The notes under the pieces: model-generated | Seen by the model: only the letters and a program-made list of their open reading frames with translations | Database searches by the model: none | What the model was told of the DNA's origin: nothing | Translations under genes and position numbers: made by a program | From: Gracilaria gracilis | Taxonomy: Eukaryota > Rhodophyta > Florideophyceae > Gracilariales > Gracilariaceae | Reading direction: 5' to 3' | DNA length: 64,000 bases | NCBI GenBank assembly: GCA_030374805.1 | Contig: JARGSG010000190.1 | Coordinates: forward strand, 372,001 to 436,000 | Shown: positions 10,824-23,200 of the stretch, piece after piece | Layout: each line of letters begins with the position of its first letter | Position numbering within the stretch: position 1 is the first letter of the stretch

Positions 10824-11385
10824 GACCCCCTTCCTACCCTGAGCCACGCCCTCGTGGCTCCTAGATCCTCTCACAAAGTTGGTTGTGTCGTTGTCCCAAT
10901 TTGGTCAACGGCGCAGCCCTCGTGCCGATTTGTGCCGTGCGTCGCGCCCGCTCTTCGATAAGGTGCGTACCTGCTCACCATCTGGGTCACCACCGACAGC
11001 GGCTTCCCAGGCCCATTTGCGGTCTGGGCGCGACGCGCACTCGTTGTGTACCTTCGAGGTTCGACCATCAGCACGCGGTTGCGTACACCTTCACGGATTC
11101 AGGGCTTTGATCGCCTTTCCTGCGTCGGCACACCCATTGAGGTAAGCGGAGCGGCTTGGCGCTCCTTTGCAAACTGTACCGTGACGGATTTTGGCGCCTA
11201 CTTGGTTGCGGCATGTCTCGTTGCTCCTTTGAGGTTCCGTCTTCGTCCCTTCGAGGTGCTGCTGCCGCCCCATTTGAGGTTGTTTTACCGTCGCTCTTCC
11301 CAATTTCTCTTACCCCATTGCGGTTTGTCTGTGCTGGCTCGGGCCTCCGTGGCGTCTCGCCCGACCGACAAGGTTAACCCCTTTC

Positions 11386-13870
11386 ATGGTGACCCCCGAT
11401 CCTTACCTAAACCACGTGGGTAGCTCTGGCACTAGCGTACGGGCTCGCACCCGTAACGGTACACGACGCTTGTCGGTCCCCAATGTTGGTCAATCGCAAG
11501 AGGCAACCCCAAGGGACGACGCGCCCTCGGCAGCCTATGCCGATACCTTGATGGTTGAGCCAGTATGGAGTCCCGAACGGGTGGAGGTTTTGAGCATCAG
11601 CTCCGGCGGTTCACCCATTGTGGATAAAAAGCCAATTCGGTTCACCTTTGCGGTTGAGTGCCCGTCATCTCGAGCACTCCCTCGCGGTAATCATCACAAC
11701 ATGTCGGGCGCCGGTTCTTCGCGCGGCCCTGGAAGCGGCATTACCAAGTCTGGTTCGCGCGGTGCGGGCCTGTACCATACCCGTATCCAAACAGGTTTCC
11801 GAAGCCAGCCGATTCAGTCGTCTTCGTAACAACCTCAAGGGATTCACGAAGGGATTCAGGACCCGTATGGTCCGGAGCCCGAGATTCATCGTGGGATTTC
11901 CTATTATGGTTTGAAGATGTTCACCACGGCCGACTGGAACGTTTCCCAACATGGTACCTTCGGGATCGATCCAAGAATGGTTTCGCAACCGACGTTGTAT
12001 CGCCGGTATTGGCCATTGGCGCCGGGGAACACGTTGCTCTCCGGTGTCTTACAACGTTCGACTCTGGATACTTACTTGGGTTTGTTCCGGTGGGACTGTG
12101 AGCGTCTCCGCTCAGTCCCGCAGACGCTCCACCGTCGGGATAATGAATCTCAACCTCGTCAGGGTCGCCTTGAGTGCTACGAAAGTCGCCAGCGGCATAC
12201 ATCTATGAGGTATTTCATTCCACCGCTGTATCCTAGCGAATTGCCGTACGTTCGTATCGAACCGGAGCTCCACTATTACCGACGTCTGGTTACGAAGATC
12301 TGTCCATACGACTCCCTCCCGCAGCAGTACCTTGCGGCTCCTCCACATTTGGTGTGGTTCGACAGGCCCTACAATACCATTCATTGGGCTAAACGTCATA
12401 GGTGGGGCGTGGATGCCGCCACGGAGGCTCGCATCCGCACCCGGTCCAGATTTAACCACGTCAGGCATGGGTTCCACAACGTGGAGTTCTTCTCTCAACC
12501 TAATAAGGGACGGACCTCTTGGTATGTGGCTCGACCCGAGTGGTGGAATGCCTATGAGGCTCCGATGTCGCTTAGCGTCCCAACTCCACCAGTATTGGCC
12601 TAGTTCGGGAGCTATATCACCCGTAACCACGATCGGTATTACCTCATTTGGTCGATTGCCCTCGCGGAGTGGGCCGTGTTGGTGGCCATCCTGGCTCTGC
12701 AGGCTGCCCGTGACGGTATTGACTGGGATTGCCGCTCTCAAGAAGCCGAGATTTACCGTAACGGTGTTCAACCTTCTGGTCGCATGTTCTTCATGCCCCC
12801 GAGGGTCATTCGAGACATCAGACAGTTTGGACTTGGAACCATTGTGGCGGGTACGGACTACTCAGTTGAGCAATTGGAGTCCTTATTTACCCCAGTGGAG
12901 AGCTTTCCGTCGGGCGCCAAACAAGGGTGTGAAGTTTTCGATCCGGTGTCCCGGAAGGTTGTGTCCCGCGCGGAGCAACGCTACCCCGGGGCGCCCACCG
13001 GTCAGAGACCTCCAGGAAATCCCAAACCGTTCCCAACCGTGGTGGAATCGCCAGAGGCTACCCCTGTGGTCACTTCAGCGCCTACTCCGGCTCCGGGGGG
13101 CGCAACCCGCCTGCCCATACTGGTGTTACTCCTGTTCCCCCCAGTACCACAAGGGTTGATGGGCCACCGCGGGCTATCCTCGGGGGTGTCATGGCTGCGA
13201 CTGCGGCGCCTGTTCCCTCCCAGGTGGACACCCCAGCCGTTTCAGGTTTAATGGCTCGGGTGCGCCAAGCCTGTGTGGTTAACTTCCAGCGGGCCGGTCC
13301 TACCTCTGTCGTCGAAGCTCTTACCATCCTGGAAAGCATCCTGCCCCGTCACGCACAGTACATGCAATCATTCTCCCAAATTGGTGAGTTCCGGAACCGT
13401 TTCCAGGTTGAGGTCTATCAGATGGCTACCAACCAGGTGGCGGGCCTAGCGACGGCTATGGGCCCGACACCTACGAACCATCTGGGGGATCCCCTCTTTG
13501 GTGCTAGCCTGAACCCCGGCCTTCTGGTCGTTCCACGGCTCCTCTCCACATCGGGTCGTCGGTACTTACTTCGGTTGCGCAGGCGACCGCGCCACCTCCA
13601 ATGGGTCCTGACGTAATGCCTGGTGTCAGCGTGCCTACTAGTACCCCTGTGGGTCATGGTAGCGCACCTAGCCAGACTCCAGGCCAGGCTCATCTCTTCC
13701 AGCCTGGGCCGGGAGCCCATCAAAACACAACTCCGGGTCCGGGATCCTCAGCTGGAGGCTCCTCGGGGCTTCACTTTGCCACTCACCTATCAGGTTGATC
13801 GGCATATCCACTTGGGTCTGTGCTTGAGCCGCGTTGCTCCTGCATCCCTATTGCTGTTACTCTTCAAGTA
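11386..13870 (+). pseudogene. Antisense additional gene of element B (fossil)
   Basis: Several successive plus-strand frames (11386-11829, 11911-12603, 12676-13251, 13191-13616, 13601-13798) form one reading direction opposite to gag-pol. The N-terminal part is rich in Ser, Gly and Pro. A globular middle contains HRWGVDAATEARIRT, HGFHNVEFF and SLSVPTPPVLA. The C-terminal part is Pro-rich with a helical segment. The same blocks occur in the antisense gene of element C (34.9-32.7 kb, minus strand), so this is a real gene family and not a chance frame. No known domain is recognised. Antisense additional ORFs are known in some plant gypsy elements, but I cannot link this one to them. Several breaks are present. 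Confidence 0.65.
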
Positions 13871-14800
13871 ACGTTAAAAGTTATGCGTTTCCATGTTAGG
13901 TTCCAATTACCATCGCGGTGAGGTGCGCAGCGAGAAAGGAAGCGGGAAAACAGCTTCCCCTCTTCCTTAGAGCTGCGCATCTCCAATTAGGTTGTGAAAC
14001 TCTCCTCCCCCTTCTTAGACCAGCGTACCACGATGGGTGAAGGTTATTTCCTTGTAGGTAAGTTAGTTCCAACTTATACCACTTTGGTGCTCGTAGTATG
14101 GTTCACCATGTTAGTACGCCGATGCGCCTTCGTGCGGCACAGCGAGCGGTTTCGCCCTCCCATGAGGTCAGCTGTTGTGCCACGCGTTTGCGCGCAGTGA
14201 CCAGCAATGTACCGAGATGGTTCTGCATGGCTTCTTACCGTGCATGGGGCAAGTGCGATGCTTCACCCTGGAGGTTACTTGCAAGGCGAATCAAAACATT
14301 TCGGCCGGGAAATTACCCCTCCATGTGGTAGTGAAAACGCCGAAACCACTTTTGCTCTGTATCTCGAGAACCAAGCGGTTTCAGAGGCTGAGAATGGCCG
14401 ATTCGGGAGCGCAGATCGGTCAAAATACTTAGAGTTTTTGACCATGCCGTTGCGCGCTCCCTACAAACAATAGTGTAAACCGAATCGGCTACTCCACACG
14501 GCGCGCCACTGGCATCGCGCGTGGCCCTCGACAATTAAAAGGTACAATTTTTTGAACGTTCCCACCGTCCTGGTTTACGCGTGTGTGGCGTGCGTGCTCA
14601 CGCGCGTGCCGCGCGCGTCCATGGCGCGTGTCCAACGGCGCCTACGCCTTGCGCCGTATCCGTTCCCTCTACGTACCCCTCGTGGAATGCTTCTTACTTG
14701 TAAATCTTCCTGGTGAGCGTTCCCTAACCATTTCGGTTTTGATGCTCTTCCTTATGCTTTAAGGGATTGCATCACCTATACGGTTTACCCATCATTCGGT
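13871..14800. other. Intergenic region between convergent genes of element B
   Basis: This lies between the 3' ends of the plus-strand extra gene and the minus-strand pol. It holds a nested inverted repeat (GAGGTGCGCAGC at 13920-13931, GCTGCGCATCTC at 13972-13983, with GGAAGC/GCTTCC inside). It also has several ACC-N-GGT motifs (for example 14078-14088 and 14727-14737) and a CG-rich low-complexity patch at about 14575-14650. Short frames have no recognisable product. Confidence 0.55.
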
Positions 14801-14829
14801 ATGTCCTCCCCCTTGCGGTTCCAGTAGCT

Positions 14830-15537
14830 CACCTTGAAGTGGTGTGGTATGGCTGAAGGCGGCTGGGCGGTATCACCGTCGGCGCCCCAGGCATACCAGG
14901 GTACTGTGTACTTCAGACCTTCTTGGGTACGGCGGTGACCTACAAGGCGTTCCACTGGGAACTCATTAGAGACCTGCTACGGTATCCCGTCGCCACTTTG
15001 GTTTAGATGAGCGTCGGTACCACTAGGGGCAGGTGTGTCCTCTGAAGGAGCGACTGTAATCCCCGCAGGTGGTACGTAGTCTGGGTCGTCACCCTGTGCT
15101 TCATCATTAACCTCAATGGGTATTTCGTTTTCCCTGGGCTGAGTTCTCAGGGCAACCGCTTGTGGGTCACGCGCAGATTCTCCGCGTTCCTTCCTGGTTT
15201 GAACCATTCGAGGTGCGACTGTGATTCGGTCAATAGAGATCGTATTCTCTAAACCATCTTGGTTCACCGTTACCATGTGGTCGGTTGATCGAACTATCTT
15301 GAAAGGTCCCGATGATTTCGGAAGAAGCTTGGAATTGATATTTCTATCAATAGCTTCATCATCGGCTTCATCACCCGGTCGTCGTTTAGCTCCATTCGGA
15401 GGATGGTCAATAAAGACATACTGACCCGGCGTAGCCGTTACCACTTGGGTTACCTTTCGGTCGTAGTCCTCCTTGTACCGCTTCTGGGATGCTGTGAGCT
15501 TGCTCTCAGCATACTTGAGAGCACGTCTCAACCTCAA
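14830..15537 (-). pseudogene. Element B integrase C-terminal part and chromodomain-like tail (fossil)
   Basis: The frame 15537-14977 contains helical basic sequence followed by the GPY/F-type module (GPFKIVRSTDHMVTVNQ) that ends gypsy integrases, and then a Pro/acidic stretch. Just beyond, about 14965-14830, a minus-strand segment with VERLVGHRRTQEG and VPWYAW resembles the chromodomain found at this place in chromoviruses. The integrase catalytic core between about 16060 and 15540 is strongly decayed. Confidence 0.6.
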
Positions 15538-16060
15538 AAAGGTATTCCGTTCGACCTGTGACGGTGTGAACGCTCCGGCGACTTCTTTTCCTAATGATTC
15601 TCCTTCACAACAATACCTGGTGGGTGTCTTGACAGTATCAGATCAAACGGCGTAGTTTGCGTCGCTCGATGGACCTGAAGGTTATATGCGTACGTCAAGG
15701 GCTGCACGAGCTCGTCCCAACCAGTTCAGTGTTCTTCCATGTAGTGGCGTAACCTAGATACCAGTGGTCGTGTAAAGCGCTCCACTTGCCCATTCGTTTG
15801 CGTATGATAGGCAGTGGTGAAGTAGTGCTTAATACCCACGAGGTTACAGACAGCTTCAAAGAACTTCGAAGCTAAGTTCGAACCATTGCCAGTAAGTAGA
15901 TAAAGCGGTGCACCCTACGGGTAGATCCAATTGTTCCAGAACGCCACGGCGAGGGTCGTAGGTTTTGTGTCCTTTAAGGGTATCGCTCGGGTGTGCTTCG
16001 AGAACCTGTCGGTGATTACGATGATGTACTGATATCCCCTTGTGGTTTTTGGTAGTGGAC

Positions 16061-17897
16061 CTAGAAGGTCTTTTGCGACGAACTCGAGAGAGCAGCAGGA
16101 AATAGTTTCAAGTACTTCCTATGCTTGCGGAGAACTCTACGGGTTCGTACGCATGACTCGCACTGACCTACAAAGGTATATATATCATGAGCCATATAGG
16201 GCCAATAATACATTTGCCTCAAGGTGTAGTACATTCTCGTACCTCCAGGGTGTCCTGATAGCCTTAGGTAGTGTGCAAGATACAGCACCCGAGGGCGCAG
16301 TACTTTGGGCACCACCTTCTGAACGGAACCATCGATGGGAGCTCGCCTGACAAGGAAACAATTTCGGTCTACGTCAAAGTTTGAGTCTTTCATACCTACT
16401 TGGTCCATGAGAGAGCGGCAATAGACATCGTTTGCTTGCTCTCTCAAGAATTCCTCACGGGTAATCGGCATGAATTCTGTTTCCTCAAGGGCGAGTATTT
16501 CCCGAGCGATGGCGTCACTAAACCACGTATCCTCTTCGGGTAAAGTCCAGTAACCTTTTAAGGTATCATTATCACCACCAGGGTCTGTAGAGATGATAAA
16601 GCGTGGGATATCATCTTCTACCGGTTCGGTATCCAGACCATCTGTGGTAAGGCAAGACATTGCGTCAGCAACGTTTTGCTTTATACCTGGACGGTATGGT
16701 ACATCGTAGTCGAACTCTGAAAGTCGTAACCGCCATCGGGCAAGTCTGCCTGATGCGTCGGCAGGACCCAGTATCCACCGTAGGGCATCATGGTCGGTTC
16801 GAATCGTAAATCTTTCACCATATAGGTAGGGACGGAGCATCAGCATGCTCCAGACCACAGCTAGACACTCCTTTTCGGTTGTTGTGTAATTCTTTTCTTC
16901 AGCGTGCAGAGCACGGCTCCAGTAACCTATAGGTAGTTTGTCGCCGTTTCCTCGCTCCTGCATAAGACAACAACCAATTTGGGCATCCGAGGCGTCGGTA
17001 ACCAATGTGTATCGTAAACCAGCTTTGGGTAATGCCAAGATGGGGGGTGTGAGAAGCGCAGGTTTCAGCGCCTCGAACGCATCCATGTCCTCATTGGTAA
17101 GACATTCAAACCGTGTAGGTTGGCCCTTCAGCAGCTTCCTGTTGAGGGGAGCCGCTATCTTGGAAAATCCCTTGATAAACCGGCGGTACACATTGCACAA
17201 ACCTATAAAGGATCGGATTTCCGTTTGGGACGTGGGTGGCTTTGCCTCCTGCACGGCCCGGATGTTCCGCGGCGTCACTTCTAACCTTCCAGGGCTGATA
17301 ATATGACCGAGATATTCTACCTCCTTGGTAAAGAATTCGCACTTGCGGAGCTTCAGCGTTACTCCAGATTCCCTCAAAAGGTTTAGAACTTCCCGAACAT
17401 TGTGAAAGTGTTCCTCTACCGTTCTGGAATATATGATTACATCATCTATGTACACCAGAGCGGTCCTCCACTTCACCTTCAAAAGGATTATATCTAACGC
17501 CCCCAAAAGGCATACGCGTAAAGCGAAATAACCCGGCGTGGCAGGTGAACGTAGTTTTGTCCTTGTCTTCTTCCCTTATAGGTACCTGCCAATAACCACA
17601 ATTGGCATCGAGCGTAGTGAAGATCTTGGCGTTACCCAACGAATCTATACACTCATCCATTCTAGTTATTGGGTACGAATCCCTGATGGTCATACTATTC
17701 AGTCTTCTGTAGTCCACACAGAACCGCATGCGGGTATCATTCTTCTTTGTGACCAGAACCACCGGACTGGCCCAGTCCGCGATTGGTTCTATGACACCTT
17801 CACGGAGCATTCGCTCGACCTCATCAAGCTCAACCTCACGGGCTTTCGGACCTGCTCGGTAAGGTTGCTGGTAAATGGGTTTCCAGCCAGGCGCCAC
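16061..17897 (-). pseudogene. Element B reverse transcriptase, RNase H and integrase N-terminus (fossil)
   Basis: The frame 17897-17442 carries the RT palm entry (WASPVVLVTKKN, RFCVDYRRLN, TTLDANCGYWQ). The frame 17506-16061 continues with the catalytic box YIDDVIIYS, the connection and RNase H region (LVTDASDAQIGCCLMQ, ADAMS), and the integrase zinc region (HYLRLSGHPGGTRMYYTLRQMYYW...C..C). The order identifies a Ty3/gypsy pol. Breaks are present. Confidence 0.85.
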
Positions 17898-18017
17898 ATC
17901 AATACGGTGCTCTGTAGCCTCAATTTGGCCTAACTGGCCGGACCAAATGGGGTCAAATTCTTCTAAGAGATTGAGGATCCGGTCTCGGAGCGCCTGATTC
18001 TCCTCACCGATCTGGAA

Positions 18018-18971
18018 TTACTCTCTCCAATCCCTCATTGGGTCCAGTTCCATGGTCTTTTCCTGATCTCCAACCTTAAAGGTATCGGCGTTCTTCTGTT
18101 CCTTCTTGGTGTTTGTCGATAACGGGGGCGCATATGCGGCATCTGGCGCATCTATTCCTCCCCCTTCCTTAGAGGTGGCGACCTCGCCCAGCCTATTAGG
18201 TGACACCGTGAAAACCCTTTGTGGTGCCGGTAGTGCAATCCCAATAGTGGCATTCTTGGGTAATTTAACGATATGATTGCTGACGTTACTCAAGTACACC
18301 TTGAAGGTTTGACTAGGGATGTTGTCCATGATCCCGTTTGCCATCAAGGCGAGATGTCTCTCTGCTAACCTCGGATGATTCTGTACCATTACCAATCCTG
18401 GTATTGCGCATGAGACATTCACTACCATTTGGGTCATAGCCGGAATTGAAACCAATTTGGTGAGCCGTATCTTGTTTGAAACCGTTTCGGTGGGTACATT
18501 GGACCTCGGCTTCTGACGCTAACCATTTTCGGTTTGCGAATTACCCAGTATGGCAATACGACCACCTTGACAGAGAGCGACCGTACGGGATCCTGGCAAA
18601 ATTTCCTTGACATTTCTGTCAATAAAGTTGGTCCCTAGGATAAAATCTGTCGCCAGACGATCCACAAAAAAGAAATTGAGCTTCACCTTCATGGTTCCGA
18701 GTTGTACCACAGTGGTCAACATTCCTCTCAGGTGCAGTGGGCGCTCGTTAGTGTCCACCAATAGGTTAATAGTTGGGGCAGGCCGAATGTTCCTCAAGAC
18801 CGCATCGGGTATGACGCGAGCATTTAGAACATTCGGACCGGCGCCGGTATTGAGTACACACGCAACGGGGAACTGTAGGTAATCGAGAAAGCTTACTGAA
18901 GCATTAACTTTATAGTTATTGTACTTCATCAGACACACCACATTGGGTACATCTGATCCTTCTTTTTCCAC
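18018..18971 (-). pseudogene. Element B protease region and linker (fossil)
   Basis: The frame 18971-18519 is retropepsin-like, with an aspartic-protease active-site region followed by an ATDFILGTNFIDRN motif typical of gypsy proteases. The frame 18455-18018 is the linker before RT, with strand-rich sequence (VYLSNVSNHIVKLPKNATIG) also seen in element C. ACC-N-GGT palindromes are dense here, including ACCAATTTGGT at 18451-18461 and ACCTTTAAGGT at 18970-18980. Confidence 0.75.
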
Positions 18972-19030
18972 CTTTAAGGTTTCCCGTTCCGGTATCGACG
19001 GGCCTGCTAACTCACGGTTACGGGTTGCCC

Positions 19031-20005
19031 CTACGCTAGCCGTTCGGTGTTTTCCTGCTCCCTCTGAGCGGAACTGTCCTTCCCCGAGATTGGTTTTTCC
19101 TCGACGAGATGAACCTGAGATGGTGATGGTTGAGCTTGTACTCTCTTTCCAGATCCATATAGGTTACGGTGGTTCTGCTGCCTGGCACTGATTAAATGTT
19201 CTCGCACCCCTGGGGGTATTTTATCACATCTATTTGCCAGGTGGTCCGGCAATAAACAGAGCCAGCAAATTAAGCCACCTTTCTGGGAATCACGCATTGC
19301 CATAGAGGTAGATCTGGTAACCAGATTGGTCGGTGCTGTAGAATATGAGAATGCTTGTGAACCACCCATTGAGGTTTGTTGAGTGCTCACCGCACTTGGT
19401 GGCGACCTTACCGATGCTGGTGGTACTGTCAACGACCAATTACCAATAGAGGTGGCTCTTGCGAAGCCAAAGGTCTTGAACCACTCGGTAGATATGCTCC
19501 CGGGCACCCGTTAAGAGGTATGTTTCAACCAATTTAGGTATGCGCTGAGAGAGCTCGTGCACCGCTCGATCAACCATTAAGCGGGTAACGGTGTCCATGT
19601 CCATAGAGGTTATAGCTTCATTAACCGTAGCGGTAAAAAGAGCTTTCGCTCGTTTTTCCAATTGGGGCCAAAGGTCCTCAACCGTTGTCGGCAAATCTTT
19701 AAGAGGTTCAGGATCCAACGGGGGCTGAGTGCCCGTATCCTTCGAGGTTCCGGCCCGAGGTGGCAAAAGCAGCTCCTCGGGATTATCCAGAATCGGTTTG
19801 GCGGCCGAGACCGCAACAGAACCCTTGTGGCTAGGTGGCGCGCTAGAGCCACGAGTAATCCTTGTAGGTCTTTCCATGAAGACCAATAGTGGTATCCAAT
19901 TGCTTCGCGAGTATTTCTACAAAACCAAATAGGTGCGTGAACTTCCAGAACACTTTCGAAAGTCTTCTGTTCACCAGTAAAGGTACGACAAAAACCAAGA
20001 AACAT
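19031..20005 (-). pseudogene. Element B gag (fossil)
   Basis: Frames 20005-19610, 19886-19440 and 19507-19031 give a gag-like protein. An N-terminal Pro/Ser-rich part is followed by a helical region (LFTATVNEAITSMDMD), then a CWLCLLPDHLANRC zinc knuckle of CCHC type. It lies immediately downstream of the primer-binding site and in front of the protease, as expected for gypsy elements. Breaks are present. Confidence 0.65.
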
Positions 20006-20024
20006 CTAGGTCGGGAGACCAAAA

Positions 20025-20532
20025 TGTCGTACAAATACCGATAAGGTGTGGGGTCCGCCTGGTAGAGGGAGCGCGCGAGGGCTCAACCTAAAGGAGAAAA
20101 ACACACAACCAATATGGTAGCAGGGCACCTGAAACCCACAGGGGCAAACTACGGAGCAACTAGTCTAGACCGTGTTGTTGTACGGTAGTAGACGTCGACG
20201 CGCGGTAAAACCTGAATAGTATTAGAGTAGCAAGTGACCAAGTTGGTATAGTTACTGCCCTAATGGTGCCTGACTTTACAATACCTGAGGGGGAAGGCGA
20301 AGTGCACCACAATATATACAAGGTGCACCGAAGCCGATCTCCCGTGCGGGCATGACGTCATCGGCTGCGCCTATGACCTACTGTCATGGGCCAGCAATGT
20401 CAAGCTAAACTAAATTAGAAATTAGAACTTATAAATTATAAAATAGAGAATACCAATTGGGTGCAGTGTAGCCAGCAAGGCGCACTGGTAGGCCCACGTG
20501 GCACCAACCCACTGAGGTCTCATTGTACTACA
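20025..20532 (-). repeat. Right (5') LTR of element B
   Basis: 508 bp, TGTCGTAC to CTACA, matching the left LTR almost base for base. The minus-strand primer-binding site follows directly, at 20006-20021 on the plus strand (CTAGGTCGGGAGACCA). Confidence 0.92.
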
Positions 20533-21034
20533 AATATAGGGGCGGAGAGGTGTACCTGGCAGGTCAGAAAAAAAAACATAAATATGTGGACCCAAACAAA
20601 TAATAAACCAATATGATATGCGTCGCAACGCTTCTCCTTGGTGAAGCCGGTCGGATGAAGGATCCGTACTAACGGAGACTTCTCCAAGAAGGAGGCAAAG
20701 TACTCGTGCAAGCGATCAAAGTCAGGGCCGAACACGGGTTGAGTTTAGTGACAAGGGAGCGAGCGCGAGCTCGCTCCGCCTAAGTACTGTACCACTGTGT
20801 GGCCCAAAATGAATATCTATCTCTATCCAAATTGGATTCCACGTGTGGCATAATCGGCTTCCCGAGATCACCCTAAATTAGGTGCCAAAATTCTAAAACA
20901 ATCCCTACCAAAGGGGGGCATGCTGCATAGTACGCACACGCGTCCAGCTCATAAGTAGCCAATTTCCCACGAGGGATGACCGAAAACTTATGAGTTCTCA
21001 TCCCCTACAAAGGGCCAAAGTGCATTGTAGTACA
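20533..21034 (-). repeat. Left LTR of element A, inner part
   Basis: Starts with the second copy of the B target duplication (AATAT, 20533-20537) and matches the right LTR of A from the GGGGCGGAGAGG string to the terminal TACA. It contains the near-palindrome GGAGCGAGCGCGAGCTCGCTCC (around 20757), also present in the right LTR near 42942. A C/T-rich stretch just beyond it (21035-21046) is the polypurine tract of A read on the minus strand. Confidence 0.9.
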
Positions 21035-21105
21035 CATCCCCTCCTTAAGAGGAAGAACCATCGTTTTGACGACGCACCGATCCTGAGTACGGGAGATAAA
21101 TAACC

Positions 21106-22931
21106 ATGTCTGGTTCCGAGAATTCCCCATCGATTGACCTACCTTCTGGCATTTCGCTAGCGCCTTCACCTCACCTATCAGAAGACCGCATTGTTTCTCT
21201 CGCAACACAGTCACCTTCACCTCCTCGCACAGCGACAATGTCTCAACCTCCATTGCCGGAGCACACCAACGACCCGCAGGGTTCTGCCGCTCCGTCAACC
21301 TCAGGCGCCCCGAGTTCCAACAACACTCCCGCGACGGGGTCCTCCAACGTCACTCCCACGGCAACCATCACTGGTTCTTCTTACTTCACCGTTTTTTGGT
21401 GCGTGCCACTGCCACAGCAGTCTTCTGGCTCGTCCAATATGGATATTGGGTTGTGGAACGCTTCTGAGCCATTCACACAGATTCCAGCGGTACCAAACTG
21501 GGTCTCGGCAGATCGGAATCTGATTGACTATCCTCTCCTGTACTCCAGGGCTCCTTGGTTCCACCCAGTGGCTGTGGAGAATACCAATTTGGTCCAGTTT
21601 TATGCCAAAGATGGCTGGTTGCCCGGCGATCTTCCGGTTGACATTACCCAAACTCGGGATTGGCAACATCACGCAGCAATTCCGGTTCGTTGCCTCCGCT
21701 GCGGAACGCGGGAGTCGTGGGATCAAGCCCGTTCTGGGTTGACTCTTATCGCGTATGAGCGAATTTACCGGACACCCGGAGATGTTCCGATTCCGACTTT
21801 GTTTGGTTTTGACCTGGCACACTTTCGCACTTGCGGTGAGGAATCCTATCGATACAATTTGAAGGCCCTGAAGGGTATCCTGCCTCAATTCAAAGGGCTA
21901 TCTCGCCCGGCGATCGGGCAAGAGCTCCTCTGTTGGACGAGGCCACTGCTCCGTGCGGAGTTCCGCTATCTGCGGCGCCAACCTCGCCAGCGTTTCCAAC
22001 AAATGATCCGTTTCGAACAGAAAGCACGCTCCCAGATTCGGGTTACTTATTCCGTACCAATATGTGGAAGTGGAGAGTACCACAGTTCCACGTGGGGCGC
22101 TAAGCGCAGTTACCACTCTGATGGAGAATGTGTGAAGTCCTGCGGGGGTGTTACGTCGAAATGCCTCCATGCCTATCCTATGTAGGATCCGAAATGATTA
22201 ACAATCCGCGCAGCGGTTAATGGTCCGAATTCGCCACGGAGTGCGTTGTCCGCATTGGGGCTTTCCTCCTGTGGGAGATTCACGACCAGTGCCGGGTTTC
22301 GTATGTACCACCAGGGCTGCGTCAACATATCCTCAAACGGGATTTAACAATCCCCCTCGGGGGCGAGTACAATCAGGACGAGGTTCATGATATTGTTAAT
22401 CTGATCTCAGATACGAATCGGGACGAAGTACCGTACACCCAGCGTGCTGCTGGAGGACATCCAAGTCGTGTGGACCGTTCACCGAGTCGCACTAACCCGC
22501 ATGCCGGGGACTTCATCTACTTCGATCCCTACGAGGGAGTTACCTTCTCGCAGGCGCAAGCCGAAGCAATTCGTAACCCTGCACGCGTGATTCCAAATGG
22601 ACACCCCAGGGGGTACATTATTGCCGACGAATATGTTCCACCAGTGGATCTAGACGATCCCATGTGGGACAACGCTGACGACGCAAATGGTGCCCAAGGG
22701 GAAGGAGAGGGCGGTGCCGGGGAGGCGGTGGGAATGGGCACCGCTCCTGCTCCTGAAGGAGGTTACGAAGAACTGGCATCGGTAGACCCGCAAGTTGCGG
22801 CTATCCTCCAATTCTTGTCCTCCATAGGAGATCCAGTCCCGGCGGTTCTGACTGACATCGACCAGCTCCGGGCACTTGCCTCAGAGAGGTTCAATAGATG
22901 TCTCCGCCGTGGAGTAAAGTTCTTTTCCTGA
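21106..22931 (+). pseudogene. Antisense additional gene of element A (fossil)
   Basis: A 359-codon frame (21106-22185) and a later one (22470-22931) run opposite to gag-pol, beginning about 70 bp inside the left LTR. The start MSGSENSPS and the Ser/Pro/Thr-rich N-terminal third resemble the N-terminal parts of the extra genes of B and C. The middle is Trp- and Arg-rich (AIPVRCLRCGTRESW). The C-terminal part is acidic and Gly-rich, then helical (DPQVAAILQFLSSIGDP). The conserved RWG..AATEARI block of B and C is not evident, so homology rests mainly on position, orientation and overall layout. Function unknown. Confidence 0.5.
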
Positions 22932-23200
22932 TTCCCTTAGCTGGGTTCCATACAGTAAACTGTCATTTGTCCTCACTCATATTGAACCTTCTTCTTCTTT
23001 CTTCCGTTCCAGGGTTAGTTCTCTGGTCCTACTTCATACCGACAATCGGTTTGACGTGTTCTTATCCGCTTTCGCGTTCACCATTATAATGGTATTCATA
23101 CTTATGATCTTCTTCATCCTGCTTCTGTTCCTCTTCCAAGAGTCTTCTTCTCCTTTTGTCATCAGATCTGTCTCCTACCTTAAAAGGGTCTTGAGCTGTG

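Larger units (their letters stand above)
10316..20532 (-). mobile_element. Ty3/gypsy chromovirus-like element B inside the left LTR of A
   Basis: Two 508-bp LTRs (10316-10823 and 20025-20532) start TGT[TC]GTACAAATACC and end TACA. They differ at roughly a dozen positions, about 2-3%, so B is the youngest of the three. Flanking duplications are AATAC and AATAT. gag-pol is on the minus strand from the right LTR: gag 20005-19031, protease region 18971-18018, RT/RNase H/integrase 17897-14977, chromodomain-like tail about 14965-14830. An additional gene runs the opposite way on the plus strand (11386-13870). The element is saturated with the palindromic motif ACC-N(3-7)-GGT. It has around ten breaks and is dead as a coding unit. 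Confidence 0.9.
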
